DNA from: Polaromonas sp.
GTDB lineage: Bacteria > Pseudomonadota > Gammaproteobacteria > Burkholderiales > Burkholderiaceae_C
Reading direction: 5' to 3'
Assembly (NCBI RefSeq): GCF_029945925.1
Contig: NZ_JAQSDN010000018.1
Location: forward strand, 1 to 58,677
DNA length: 58,677 nt
The position numbers and the translations under genes are program-made. Shown here in pieces: positions 23,275 through 31,748 of this stretch. Positions within the stretch are counted from its first letter, which is position 1. Each line of letters opens with the position of its first letter. Under the pieces are notes generated by a model. The model was not told the origin of the DNA. It saw nothing but the letters and a program-made list of their open reading frames with translations, and made no database searches.

Positions 23275-24864
23275 ATGACCAGCTTGCACGCGCGATCTGC
23301 CGCGCTTTTGGGAGACCGCCTCCAGGCGCTCGGCCCTGCCAGGCTGAAAGGCATGCGCCGCGGCATCGAGAAGGAAAGCCTGCGCGCCCAGCCCGGCGGC
23401 GCGCTGGCGCTGACGCCGCACCCGGCCGCGCTGGGCTCGGCCCTGACGCACCCGTGCATCACCACCGACTTCAGCGAGTCCCAGGTCGAACTCGTCACCG
23501 CCGCACACAAGGGCCTGGGCGACGGCGCGGACGCCGCGCTGCGCGAACTCACGCAGATTCACCAGTTCACCTACCGCGCGATGCAGGCGGTTGGCGACGA
23601 AATGCTCTGGGTCTCCAGCATGCCCTGCGGCCTGCCGACCGACGAGACCATCCCGATCGCGCGTTTCGGTTCGTCCAACGTCGGGCGCGCCAAAAGCGTC
23701 TACCGCATGGGCCTGTCGCACCGCTATGGCCGGCGCATGCAGACCATCTCGGGCATCCACTACAACTGGTCGCTGCCCGAGGTGACGAGTGAGCAGTACT
23801 TTGCGCTGATCCGCAATTTCCGCCGCCATGCGTTTTTGCTGCTTTACCTGTTCGGCGCCTCGCCGGCCGTGTGTTCCTCTTTTGTCGCCGGGCGCCAGCA
23901 CGAGCTGCAGCAGCTCTCGGACAGCACCATGTTCATGCCGCACGGCACCTCGCTGCGCATGGGGCGCCTGGGCTACCAGAGCGATGCGCAGGCCTCGCTG
24001 GCCGTCAGCTACAACAGCCTGGAAGGTTATGGCGCGTCGCTGCAGGACGCGCTGACACGGCCTTACCCGGCCTATGAAGCGGTCGGCATCCAGAACCCGG
24101 GCGGCGACTACAACCAGCTGGGCACCACGCTGCTGCAGATCGAAAACGAGTTTTACGGCACCATCCGGCCCAAACGCGTGATTTTCCCGGGCGAACGCCC
24201 CTTGCATGCACTGCGCGAGCGCGGCGTCGAATACATCGAAGTGCGCCTGATGGACCTGGACCCGTTCGAGCCGGTCGGCATCAACGCCCAGACCATGCGT
24301 TTTCTCGACGTGTTCCTGCTGCACTGCCTGCTCAGCGACAGCCCGCCCGACACGCCGCAGGAGATCGCCGAACTCAAGCACAACCAGCACCACACGGCGG
24401 CGCGCGGGCGCCAGGCCGGCCTGCTGCTCAAGCGCGGCGGGCGCGAGGTGCCGCTGACCGGCTGGGGTGCCGAGGTGGTGGCGCAGTGCGCACCGATTGC
24501 CGCCGCGCTGGACGCGGCCAACGGCGGCACGCAGTACAGCGACACCCTGCGCGCTGCCGAGGCGGCGCTGCTGGACCCCGCCACCCTGCCGTCGGCCCGC
24601 GTGCTGGCGGCGATGGCGAAGGACCACGAGAACTCCTTCGTGGCGTTTGCGCGGTCCCGCTCGGCCCTGACCAAAGAGGCGCTGCTCGGCCTGCCGTTTT
24701 CCGCAGAGCAGCAGGCCGCGTTCGAGGCGCTGTCGCGCCAGTCCGTCGCCGAGCAGAAAAAAATCGAGGCGGCCGACACCCTGCCGTTCGAGATCTACCG
24801 CCAGCAGTATGTCTCGCCCGACCGGCTCGGCGTGCCCCGGCGCGAGGCCGCCGTCGCACTGTAG
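23275..24864 (+). CDS. gshA: Glutamate--cysteine ligase
   Basis: A 529-aa gamma-glutamylcysteine synthetase of the proteobacterial GshA type, catalysing the first step of glutathione synthesis with ATP. It has the signature RRGIEKESLRAQPGG near residue 24, THPCITTDFSESQVELVT, and the ATP/Mg region QTISGIHYNWSLPE. The later RPKRVIFPGERPLHALRERG and EYIEVRLMDLDPFEPVGIN blocks are characteristic. Length is normal. The start at 23275 follows AGAGGGAAAAC. It converges with the DJ-1/PfpI gene across a hairpin (24867-24887). Confidence 0.95.
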   Translation: MTSLHARSAALLGDRLQALGPARLKGMRRGIEKESLRAQPGGALALTPHPAALGSALTHPCITTDFSESQVELVTAAHKGLGDGADAALRELTQIHQFTYRAMQAVGDEMLWVSSMPCGLPTDETIPIARFGSSNVGRAKSVYRMGLSHRYGRRMQTISGIHYNWSLPEVTSEQYFALIRNFRRHAFLLLYLFGASPAVCSSFVAGRQHELQQLSDSTMFMPHGTSLRMGRLGYQSDAQASLAVSYNSLEGYGASLQDALTRPYPAYEAVGIQNPGGDYNQLGTTLLQIENEFYGTIRPKRVIFPGERPLHALRERGVEYIEVRLMDLDPFEPVGINAQTMRFLDVFLLHCLLSDSPPDTPQEIAELKHNQHHTAARGRQAGLLLKRGGREVPLTGWGAEVVAQCAPIAAALDAANGGTQYSDTLRAAEAALLDPATLPSARVLAAMAKDHENSFVAFARSRSALTKEALLGLPFSAEQQAAFEALSRQSVAEQKKIEAADTLPFEIYRQQYVSPDRLGVPRREAAVAL

Positions 24865-24866
24865 CC

Positions 24867-24887
24867 GGCGGCTTGCGCAAAGCCGCC
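24867..24887. other. Hairpin between convergent genes
   Basis: GGCGGCTT (24867-24874) and AAGCCGCC (24880-24887) pair with a GCGCA loop, just after the gshA stop. Without a T-run its role in termination is doubtful. Confidence 0.3.
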
Positions 24888-24894
24888 CGCGGGC

Positions 24895-25584
24895 TCAGGC
24901 CGGCCGGGAGGCCAGCTGGCGCAGCACTTCATGCGCCGCCGCTTCGGAAGAAGCCGGGTTCTGCCCGGTGATCAGGTTGGCGTCGTTCACCACGTAAGAC
25001 TGCCAGTCGGCACCCTTGCTGTAGTGGCCGCCGTGCTTGCGCAGCATGTCCTCGACCAGGAAAGGCACCACATCGGTGAGCTGCGCCGCCGCTTCCTCGG
25101 TGTTGGTGAAACCGGCGACCTTTTTGCCCTGCACCAGCGGCGCGCCACCGGCGGCCTTGGCGTGGCGCAACACCCCAGGGGCGTGGCAGACCGCCGCCAC
25201 CGGTTTGCCGGCGGCGAACATGCGCTCGATCAGCCCGATCGAGGTTTTGTCTTCGGCCAGGTCCCACAGCGGGCCGTGGCCGCCGGGGTAGAACACGGCG
25301 TTAAAGTCCGCCTCCTTCAGGCCGGCCAACTTGACGGTGTGCGCCAGCGCCTGCTGGGCCGGGGCATCTTCCTTGAAGCGTCGTGTGGCGTCGGTCTGCG
25401 CGTCGGGCGCGTCGCTTTTCGGGTCCAGTGGCGGCTGCCCGCCTTGGGGTGAGGCCAGTGTGATCTCGGCACCTGCGTCCTTGAAGACGTAGTAGGGCGC
25501 TGCAAATTCTTCCAGCCAGAAGCCGGTTTTTTTGCCGGTGTCGCCGAGCTGGTCGTGTGATGTCAAAACCATCAGTATCTTCAT
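24895..25584 (-). CDS. DJ-1/PfpI-family (Hsp31-like) glutamine amidotransferase-fold protein
   Basis: A 229-aa class I amidotransferase-fold protein. The nucleophilic elbow AAVCHAPGVL holds the reactive Cys near residue 129, and FYPGGHGPLWDL marks the family loop. The opening MKILMVLTSHDQLGDTGKKTGF WLEEFAAPY resembles Hsp31/YDR533C-type chaperone-glyoxalases. Expected to detoxify methylglyoxal or act as a holdase. CAAGGAGC precedes the ATG. Confidence 0.88.
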   Translation of the reverse strand: MKILMVLTSHDQLGDTGKKTGFWLEEFAAPYYVFKDAGAEITLASPQGGQPPLDPKSDAPDAQTDATRRFKEDAPAQQALAHTVKLAGLKEADFNAVFYPGGHGPLWDLAEDKTSIGLIERMFAAGKPVAAVCHAPGVLRHAKAAGGAPLVQGKKVAGFTNTEEAAAQLTDVVPFLVEDMLRKHGGHYSKGADWQSYVVNDANLITGQNPASSEAAAHEVLRQLASRPA

Positions 25585-25805
25585 GGGGGCTCCTTGAAAG
25601 CGCAGCCTTCGCCGCGCGGTGAAAATGGGGTCATGCCGCCATGGCGCGGCCAGTTGGACATCTTCCCGCGCAAGGGTCGGTCGCCGTGTAGGCGAGGGGA
25701 AGGTCGGCCTGTCAGGCCCGGTCGCCCCGGGTGGGTCACAATCCCTGCTGGCCGGTTGCATCGAGTTGCAGCGTCCTGCCAACGAAAAGAAAGAACATTC
25801 AGAAA

Positions 25806-26759
25806 ATGGCGATCCAGTGGTTCCCCGGTCACATGCACCTGACCAAGAAGGCGATCAGTGAGCGCATCAAGGAAATTGATGTGGTCATCGAGCTGCTGGA
25901 CGCGCGCCTGCCCGGCTCCAGCGCCAACCCCATGCTGGCCGAACTGACCGGCGCCAAGCCCGCGCTCAAGGTGCTCAACAAGCAGGACCTGGCCGACCCG
26001 GCACGCACACCGCTCTGGCTCGCGTACTACAACAGCCTGCCCGGTACCAGCGCGATTGCGCTCGACGCCAGTGAAACCACGCCGGCGCGCCGCCTGATCG
26101 ACGCCTGCCACGCGCTGGCGCCCACGCGCGGCAGCATGGTCAAACCCATGCGCGTGCTGATCTGCGGCATTCCCAACGTCGGCAAGTCCACGCTGATCAA
26201 CACCCTGACCGGCAAACGCGCCACCAAGACCGGCGACGAGGCCGGTATCACCAAACTCGAGCAGCGCATCGTGCTCGCCGACGGCTTTTACCTATGGGAC
26301 ACGCCGGGTATGTTGTGGCCGCGCATCATCGTCGCCAAGAGCGGCTACAACCTCGCCGCCAGCGGCGCGATTGGCCGCAATGCCTTCAACGAGGAAGAGG
26401 TCGCGCTGGAACTGCTGGACTACCTGATCCCGTCCTACCCGGGCCTGCTGGAAGCGCGCTACAAGCTCAAGCTGACGCCGGGCATCACCGACGAGCAATT
26501 GCTCGAGGAGATCGGCCGCAAGCGCGGTGCGGTGTTGAGCAAAGGCCGCGTGAACCTGCAGAAAGCCGCGGAGATCGTGATCTACGAGTTCCGCGCCGCC
26601 ACGCTGGGCCGCGTCACGCTGGAAACGCCCGAGGAGTTCGCCCAGTGGCTGGCCGCCGGGCAACTGCTCGATGCCGAGCGGCAGGTCAAGAAGGACAGGA
26701 TAGAAACCGACCGCCTGGTGCGTTTCAAGAAAATCCCGCGACCGCCCCGCGAGGGTTGA
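25806..26759 (+). CDS. RbgA/YlqF-type ribosome-assembly GTPase
   Basis: A 317-aa circularly permuted GTPase. It opens MAIQWFPGHMHLTKKAI, then the G4 motif LNKQDLAD comes before G1 GIPNVGKSTLIN, followed by G3 DTPG. This order (G4-G1-G3) and the FPGHM opening identify the YlqF/RbgA family involved in 50S maturation. The C-terminal domain continues to residue 317, as expected. No strong ribosome binding site precedes the ATG. Confidence 0.9.
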   Translation: MAIQWFPGHMHLTKKAISERIKEIDVVIELLDARLPGSSANPMLAELTGAKPALKVLNKQDLADPARTPLWLAYYNSLPGTSAIALDASETTPARRLIDACHALAPTRGSMVKPMRVLICGIPNVGKSTLINTLTGKRATKTGDEAGITKLEQRIVLADGFYLWDTPGMLWPRIIVAKSGYNLAASGAIGRNAFNEEEVALELLDYLIPSYPGLLEARYKLKLTPGITDEQLLEEIGRKRGAVLSKGRVNLQKAAEIVIYEFRAATLGRVTLETPEEFAQWLAAGQLLDAERQVKKDRIETDRLVRFKKIPRPPREG

Positions 26760-26870
26760 GCACAGGGCCCGCGCGCCCGGAGGTGCCATCGGGCGGAACA
26801 GACGGATCAGATGGGTTCAATCACTGTCCGACGGCAGCGACTCTCCCCTCAAAATTTCTGGCTGCGGCCT

Positions 26871-26897
26871 CTTGAAAGCCAGCGGAGCGCCAATATG
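26871..26897 (+). promoter_or_regulatory. Sigma-32-type heat-shock promoter
   Basis: CTTGAAA (26871-26877) matches the RpoH -35 element exactly. After 12 bases, CCAATAT (26890-26896) resembles the -10 element CCCCATnT. It points at the Hsp20 pair, whose first start codon is 133 bp downstream. The 26760-27029 gap holds nothing else recognised. Confidence 0.6.
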
Positions 26898-27029
26898 TCC
26901 CTGCCGTCAGGGTAGTCGCCGCGGGACGGTTGCTGCGCTTGCCAAGACGCCGTGGCCTGACCCGGCTGTCCGGCAGCCCACCTGATGGAGTGAGTCTCTT
27001 CCCAGTTTTCATGAAAGGAGATCGTCATC

Positions 27030-27470
27030 ATGAACGGATTGAACCTGTACGGCGACATCTTCGCCGAGCTCAACCGCCTGCAGCAGAACTTCGAGCAGGT
27101 TTTCCGGCCCGACGGCGGCCGCAGCATACGCGCGATGCCGCGCGACACCTTCCCGGTGATCAATGTGGGCAGCACGCCCGAGGCCATTGAGGTGCTGGCG
27201 CTGGCGCCGGGCATCGACCCCGCCGCGCTGCAGCTCACGGTTGACAAGGGCCTGCTGGTCGTGGCCGGCGAACGCAAGACCGAACAGCCGGCCAACGACA
27301 AGGTGGCCGTTTACGCCAAAGAGCGCTACGAGGGCGCTTTCCGGCGCGTGATCTCGCTGCCCGAAGACGCCGACCCCGAGGCCATCAGTGCGACCTACCG
27401 CGATGGCCTGTTGCGCGTCACGGTGGCGCGCCGCGAGTCGTCGAAGCCGCGCCAGATCCAGATCCACTGA
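27030..27470 (+). CDS. Hsp20 small heat-shock protein (first of pair)
   Basis: A 146-aa alpha-crystallin-domain chaperone. The N-terminal arm MNGLNLYGDIFAELNRLQQN leads to the domain from about residue 40 (FPVINVGSTPEAIEVLALAPG), with the A-G-E-R motif and the terminal GLLRVTVAR and RQIQIH, the last matching the I-x-I oligomerisation tail. It holds unfolded proteins during heat stress. AAAGGAG precedes the ATG. It forms an operon with the next gene, 39 bp away. Confidence 0.93.
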   Translation: MNGLNLYGDIFAELNRLQQNFEQVFRPDGGRSIRAMPRDTFPVINVGSTPEAIEVLALAPGIDPAALQLTVDKGLLVVAGERKTEQPANDKVAVYAKERYEGAFRRVISLPEDADPEAISATYRDGLLRVTVARRESSKPRQIQIH

Positions 27471-27509
27471 AACCCCTGAACCTTTTTTCTTTTTTTCAAG
27501 GAGCATGTG

Positions 27510-27941
27510 ATGAACCAGAACACAGCTTTGAGCCAGAGCAACCCGGCCCGAGATGTGGCGACAGCGACCCAGGATGCAGACAGCGCGCAAGGTGCTGCAT
27601 CGCAGCGCACGACGGCCGTGCTGCCGCCTGTGGATATTTTTGAAGACGAGGCGGGCTTTACCGTGCTGGCCGATTTGCCCGGCGTGACCAGGGACCGGCT
27701 GACCGTGCGGGTGGACGGCGACAGCCTGGTGATTGAAGGGGCTGCTGCGGCGCCGGTGGGGGCTGACATGACGCTGATTTACGGCGAGGTGCTGAACCCG
27801 CTGTACCGCCGCACCTTCACCTTGAGCCGGGAACTGGACCCGGCAAAGATCGAGGCGAAGCTCGAAAACGGGGTGCTCAGGTTGAGCATTCCCAAGGCCG
27901 AAGAGGCCAGGTCGCGCCGCATCGAGGTGGCCCTGGCCTGA
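27510..27941 (+). CDS. Hsp20 small heat-shock protein (second of pair)
   Basis: A 143-aa Hsp20 with a Gln/Ala/Thr-rich N-terminus (1-38) and an alpha-crystallin domain (PPVDIFEDEAGFTVLADLPG ... NGVLRLSIPKAEEARSRRIEV). The C-terminal I-x-V tail replaces I-x-I. It differs clearly from its partner, as in class A/B sHsp pairs that co-assemble. The ATG at 27510 lies six bases after AAGGAG; an overlapping GTG one codon earlier is less well placed. Confidence 0.92.
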   Translation: MNQNTALSQSNPARDVATATQDADSAQGAASQRTTAVLPPVDIFEDEAGFTVLADLPGVTRDRLTVRVDGDSLVIEGAAAAPVGADMTLIYGEVLNPLYRRTFTLSRELDPAKIEAKLENGVLRLSIPKAEEARSRRIEVALA

Positions 27942-27968
27942 ATTTCCCGGGTCTCTTCCTGAGTCTTG

Positions 27969-28406
27969 TCAGTGCAGGCGCGTGCAGTAGGCCAGGAACT
28001 GGTCGAGTTCGGTGGATTTGTCGAAAACCGCATCCGCACCGCCCGCCAGGCAGCGCCGGCGGATGTCATCGGTGGCGTAGTTGGACAACACCACCACGCG
28101 TTGCTGATTCGAGCGCTGCCTGCAGCCCTTGAGCACGCCCAACCCGCTGCCCTGTTGAAGGAAAAGATCGACCACCAGCAGTTGCCAGTCGCGCGGGTGC
28201 TGGGCCAGCCAGGTGCAGGCGCTTTGTTCGGTCTCCGCGTAGCCCACTGTCTGCACGCCGGCCAGCTCGGTCAATGTTTCGACAAGGTTGTCCCGGATGA
28301 ACGCGTTGTCCTCAACAATATAGACCTTCAACGCCGCGGGGCGCTGGGTGGGGGAGGAGGGGCCGGGTCCCAGGAGGGGACTGGCGGCAAGGTTCACGGT
28401 TGTCAC
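27969..28406 (-). CDS. Single-domain response regulator
   Basis: A 145-aa receiver domain without an output domain. The acidic pocket is VYIVEDN (about 28-34), the phosphoacceptor is Asp80 in LLVVDLFLQQGSG, Ser108 stands in the Thr/Ser switch position (VVLSNY) and Lys130 in VFDKS. A GTG at 28406, following GGGAGAG, is chosen; 26 residues precede the domain. No cognate kinase is adjacent. A GTCCTACA motif lies 57-64 bp upstream. Confidence 0.83.
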   Translation of the reverse strand: MTTVNLAASPLLGPGPSSPTQRPAALKVYIVEDNAFIRDNLVETLTELAGVQTVGYAETEQSACTWLAQHPRDWQLLVVDLFLQQGSGLGVLKGCRQRSNQQRVVVLSNYATDDIRRRCLAGGADAVFDKSTELDQFLAYCTRLH

Positions 28407-28462
28407 GTAGCCAGTCTCTCCCGATCGCCGCAGGATTGGCGCAAGGGATTGCACTGCACCGG

Positions 28463-28470
28463 TGTAGGAC
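28463..28470 (-). promoter_or_regulatory. GTCCTACA motif upstream of response regulator
   Basis: GTCCTACA on the minus strand, about 57 bp before the GTG start at 28406, same orientation as the gene. Confidence 0.35.
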
Positions 28471-28584
28471 AGTGCGCTTCGAGTGCCACAGGGCTTTTGA
28501 AAGGGCCTGTGCGGATCGCCGTCCCGGCCGGGACGGTGCCGCCTTTGCATGCCAATACAGGCCTCAGCCCTTGCGCACCGGACG

Positions 28585-28625
28585 CCTGAAGCTACAAAAA
28601 AAGTAGCGCTTGCGATCGGCCCGCG
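28585..28625 (+). repeat. Dispersed ~55-bp element
   Basis: GCTACAAAAAAAGTAGC followed by GCTTGCG, a palindromic head with a short core. It falls just after the 3' end of the 85-aa membrane protein gene. Confidence 0.5.
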
Positions 28626-28646
28626 ACTGGAAAAACGGCGGCGGAA

Positions 28647-28904
28647 CTACAGCGGACCCGACGGCCCGGTCCTGCCGGCCAGCCGCCGGCGCACATATAC
28701 GGCGACAAAACCGAGGCCCAGCACCAGCGCAAACCAGCCCACCAGGGACGCGTTGGCCACGATTCCCTGCATGCCCGGCGAAGTAATGAAATACGGCGAC
28801 ACCAGCACGGCCAGGCCGATCAGGACGCACAGGAGTCCCTTGACCAAAAGCTCGTTGTTGGCCTTGTTGCTGTGCCTGCGGATAGGGGGAGGAGGTAGGG
28901 GCAT
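28647..28904 (-). CDS. Small membrane protein, 85 aa
   Basis: Two predicted membrane segments: LLVKGLLCVLIGLAVLVSPYF (about 20-40) and ASLVGWFALVLGLGFVAVYV (about 52-71). They are joined by a short loop and flanked by an Arg/Pro-rich N-terminus and an RRRLAGR C-terminus. No family was recognised. The ATG at 28904 (MPLPPPP) is chosen; the frame is open further upstream with basic, non-membrane residues. Confidence 0.6.
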   Translation of the reverse strand: MPLPPPPIRRHSNKANNELLVKGLLCVLIGLAVLVSPYFITSPGMQGIVANASLVGWFALVLGLGFVAVYVRRRLAGRTGPSGPL

Positions 28905-29057
28905 GGCCTGATTGTCGGCCAAATGCGAAGGGCAGGGTGCCCCGGGGGGCTTGTCGGCATCGCGCCGGACGGATCGCAGCAATGGACTTATAGTGGCGGC
29001 TACCTTTTTTATCGGCCTGCGCTCACCACGCGCGCGGGCCACTTCCAGGAGCCTTTT

Positions 29058-31397
29058 GTGTCCCCCACTCCCGCAGCAGCCATTGAACCGACCCGCTTTG
29101 GCAGCGGGCAGGCCGTTCGCCGCCTCGAAGACGATGCCCTGCTGGCCGGCGCCGGCCAGTTCACCGACGACGTGACCCAGCCGGAGCAGGTGGCCCTGTT
29201 TTTTGTGCGTTCACCCTACCCGCACGCGCGCATCGTCGCGGTGGACAGCGCCGCCGCGCTGGCCATGCCGGGTGTGTTGAAGATCGTGACCGGCGCCGAC
29301 TTGGTAGCCGACGGGGTCAAGCCGATTCCCGGCTCCAGCGGCTTTCCAAGGGCCGACGGCTCACCCGGGGTGTCACCCGTGCGCCGCGTGCTGGCCCATG
29401 AACGGGTGCGTTTCGTCGGCGAGGCGGTGGCCGCCGTGGTCGCGCAGACCCTGCAGCAGGCCCGCGACGCGGCCGAAGCCGTGATGGTGGACTATGACGA
29501 GCTGCCCATGGTGGTGGACATGAACGACGCCACCGCGCCCGGCGCCCCCGCACTGGTGCCGGAAGCGCCCGACAACATCGCCTGCGAAACGCGTTACGGC
29601 AGCGTGGAAGCCACTGCCGCCGCCTTTGCAAAAGCCCGGCATGTGGTGGCGCTGGACATCGTCAACCAGCGCCTGCATGCGCTGAGCCTGGAGCCGCGCT
29701 CGGTGCTGGCCGCGTTTGACAAAACCTCGCAGCGCCTGACGATACGCATGAGCACGCAGATGCCCACCGGTGTGCGCAACTCGGTGTGTGACGCGCTGGG
29801 CATGGCGCAGGAGCAGGTGCGGGTGGTGGTCGGGGATGTGGGCGGCGGCTTCGGAATGAAAACCGGCGTTTACCCCGAAGACATTGCCGCCGCGTATTGC
29901 GCCCGGGCCCTGCAGCGGCCGGTCAAATGGGTGGCCGATCGCAGCGAGGAATTCATTTCCGCCTACCATGGCCGCGACGTGGCCAGCCACGCCGAACTGG
30001 CGCTCGACGAGCACGGAAAAATACTCGCCCTGCGCCTGGCCTCGCTGGCCAATGTGGGTGCGTACGCCACCGGCGCGGGCGTGGCCATTCAGCTGCTGAT
30101 TGGCCCCTGGGTGCAGACCAGCGTCTACGACATCCAGACCATCGACTTTCATTTCAGCGCCGTGCTGACCAACACCGCGCCCACCAGCGCCTACCGCGGC
30201 GCGGGCCGGCCCGAGGCCATCTTCACGATGGAGCGGCTGATGGACGAGGCTGCGCGCCAGACCGGCATCGACCGCATTGAACTGCGCCGGCGCAACTTCA
30301 TCCAGCCCGCGCAGATGCCTTACAAAAACCCCATGGGCCAGGTGTATGACACCGGCAAGTTCGAGTCGGTGATGGACCAGGCGCTGGTGCTGGCCGACTG
30401 GAAAGGGTTTGAGGCGCGGGCGGCCGCGTCGGCCGTGAACGGAAAAATGCGCGGCCTGGGCATTGCCACATTCCTTGAGTGGACCGGCGGCAACGCGCTG
30501 GAAGAAACCGTGACGGTGGCCGTACAAGCCGACGGCATGATCGAAGTTTTCACCGCCGTCAACGCCATGGGGCAGGGCATTGCCACCACGCTGACCCAGT
30601 TGGTGGTCGATGCCTTTGGCGTGCCCGCGGATAAGGTGCGTGTGGTCATGGGCGACACCGACCGCGGCAACGGTTTTGGCAGCGCCGGTTCACGCTCGCT
30701 GTTCACCGGCGGCTCGGCGGTGCGCGCTGGCGCCGACAAGGCGATTGCGCTGGGCAAACAGCTCGCAGCCAAAGAGTTTGAGGCCGCCGCCGAGGACGTG
30801 ATTTACGCCGGCGGCGACTTCACCGTCGCAGGCACCGACCTGCGCATCGGTCTCTTTGACCTGGCAGGTCGCCAGAGCGAGCAACGCATTTTTGTGGACT
30901 CCACCACCACGGTGGCCGGGCCGACCTGGCCCAACGGCTGCCACATCAGCGAGGTCGAGATCGACCCGCAGACCGGCCAGGTGGCGGTGGTGGCCTACGC
31001 CTCGGTCAACGACGTCGGCCGCGTCGTCAACCCCCTGATCGTGCGCGGCCAGCTCGACGGCGGCGCGGTGCAGGGCATCGGCCAGGCGCTGTGCGAGCGC
31101 ATGGTCTACGACCGCGAGACCGGCCAGCCGGTGACCGGCAGCCTGATGGACTACGCCGCGCCGCGTGCCGACACCGCGCCCGACTTCAGGACCGAGATGG
31201 ACGAGTCCACGCCCTGCCTGAACAATCCGCTGGGCGTCAAGGGTGTGGGTGAGCTTGGCACCATTGGCGCCGGCCCCACGGTGGTCAACGCCGTGGCCGA
31301 CGCGCTGGCCCGCCGCGGCCTGGCCGCCCAGGCCAGGGCGCTGCAGATGCCGATTTCACCAGCGCGGCTCTGGCAGCTGATGCAACCCGGCGGTTGA
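29058..31397 (+). CDS. CoxL-like molybdenum hydroxylase large subunit (form II type)
   Basis: A 779-aa xanthine dehydrogenase/CO dehydrogenase-family molybdopterin subunit. Visible are the N-terminal RRLEDDALLAGAGQFTDDV, GDVGGGFGMKTGVYPEDIAA, the active-site-loop motif TSAYRGAGRPEA and the catalytic-Glu region GVKGVGELGTIGAGP. AYRGAGR marks the form II (putative) clade, not the AYXCSFR of true CO dehydrogenase. The GTG start follows CCAGGAGC. FAD (CoxM) and 2Fe-2S (CoxS) subunit genes are absent nearby, so the substrate and electron path are unknown. Confidence 0.88.
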   Translation: MSPTPAAAIEPTRFGSGQAVRRLEDDALLAGAGQFTDDVTQPEQVALFFVRSPYPHARIVAVDSAAALAMPGVLKIVTGADLVADGVKPIPGSSGFPRADGSPGVSPVRRVLAHERVRFVGEAVAAVVAQTLQQARDAAEAVMVDYDELPMVVDMNDATAPGAPALVPEAPDNIACETRYGSVEATAAAFAKARHVVALDIVNQRLHALSLEPRSVLAAFDKTSQRLTIRMSTQMPTGVRNSVCDALGMAQEQVRVVVGDVGGGFGMKTGVYPEDIAAAYCARALQRPVKWVADRSEEFISAYHGRDVASHAELALDEHGKILALRLASLANVGAYATGAGVAIQLLIGPWVQTSVYDIQTIDFHFSAVLTNTAPTSAYRGAGRPEAIFTMERLMDEAARQTGIDRIELRRRNFIQPAQMPYKNPMGQVYDTGKFESVMDQALVLADWKGFEARAAASAVNGKMRGLGIATFLEWTGGNALEETVTVAVQADGMIEVFTAVNAMGQGIATTLTQLVVDAFGVPADKVRVVMGDTDRGNGFGSAGSRSLFTGGSAVRAGADKAIALGKQLAAKEFEAAAEDVIYAGGDFTVAGTDLRIGLFDLAGRQSEQRIFVDSTTTVAGPTWPNGCHISEVEIDPQTGQVAVVAYASVNDVGRVVNPLIVRGQLDGGAVQGIGQALCERMVYDRETGQPVTGSLMDYAAPRADTAPDFRTEMDESTPCLNNPLGVKGVGELGTIGAGPTVVNAVADALARRGLAAQARALQMPISPARLWQLMQPGG

Positions 31398-31508
31398 ACG
31401 CCGCCTCACCATCGATCGGTCGAAGTCAAGGGCGTTCTGGCCGCTCTTAGGCCAACCGGGCGGCCCAGCTGTAGTTACACTTAGCTACGTTGACTTTGAA
31501 GGCGCTCC

Positions 31509-31748
31509 GTGTTTCGTCACCTTATGGCTTGTATTGCCTGTATGGCCATGCTGTCAGGCTGTGCCCTCGCGCATGCCGAAAACGCTGTTTATGCCTTCCC
31601 CCCGGCCAATCCTGACGACATCCATCTGCCCGTTGCCTGGAACCTGACCACCCAGCGTGTTTCTTCCGCCCAGTGGGGAAGAGTAGTCAGCCTGCCGGCA
31701 GTTCTACCCGTCGGCCGCGGCCGGCCTGCGCTGAGCAACTGCCAGTGA
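31509..31748 (+). CDS. Putative small lipoprotein, 79 aa
   Basis: Begins at GTG with [20 protein letters not shown]. The AMLSGC sequence fits a lipobox with acylated Cys18. The mature part (about 60 residues) has no recognised domain and its last 25 residues are Pro/Arg-rich. Its stop overlaps the GTG start of the hybrid kinase (GTGA at 31745-31748), so the pair is probably co-translated and the lipoprotein may help in sensing. Confidence 0.55.
   Translation: MFRHLMACIACMAMLSGCALAHAENAVYAFPPANPDDIHLPVAWNLTTQRVSSAQWGRVVSLPAVLPVGRGRPALSNCQ

Noticed and set aside
29058..31397. True aerobic CO dehydrogenase
   Set aside because: The active-site loop reads AYRGAGR, not AYXCSFR, and CoxM/CoxS are missing.
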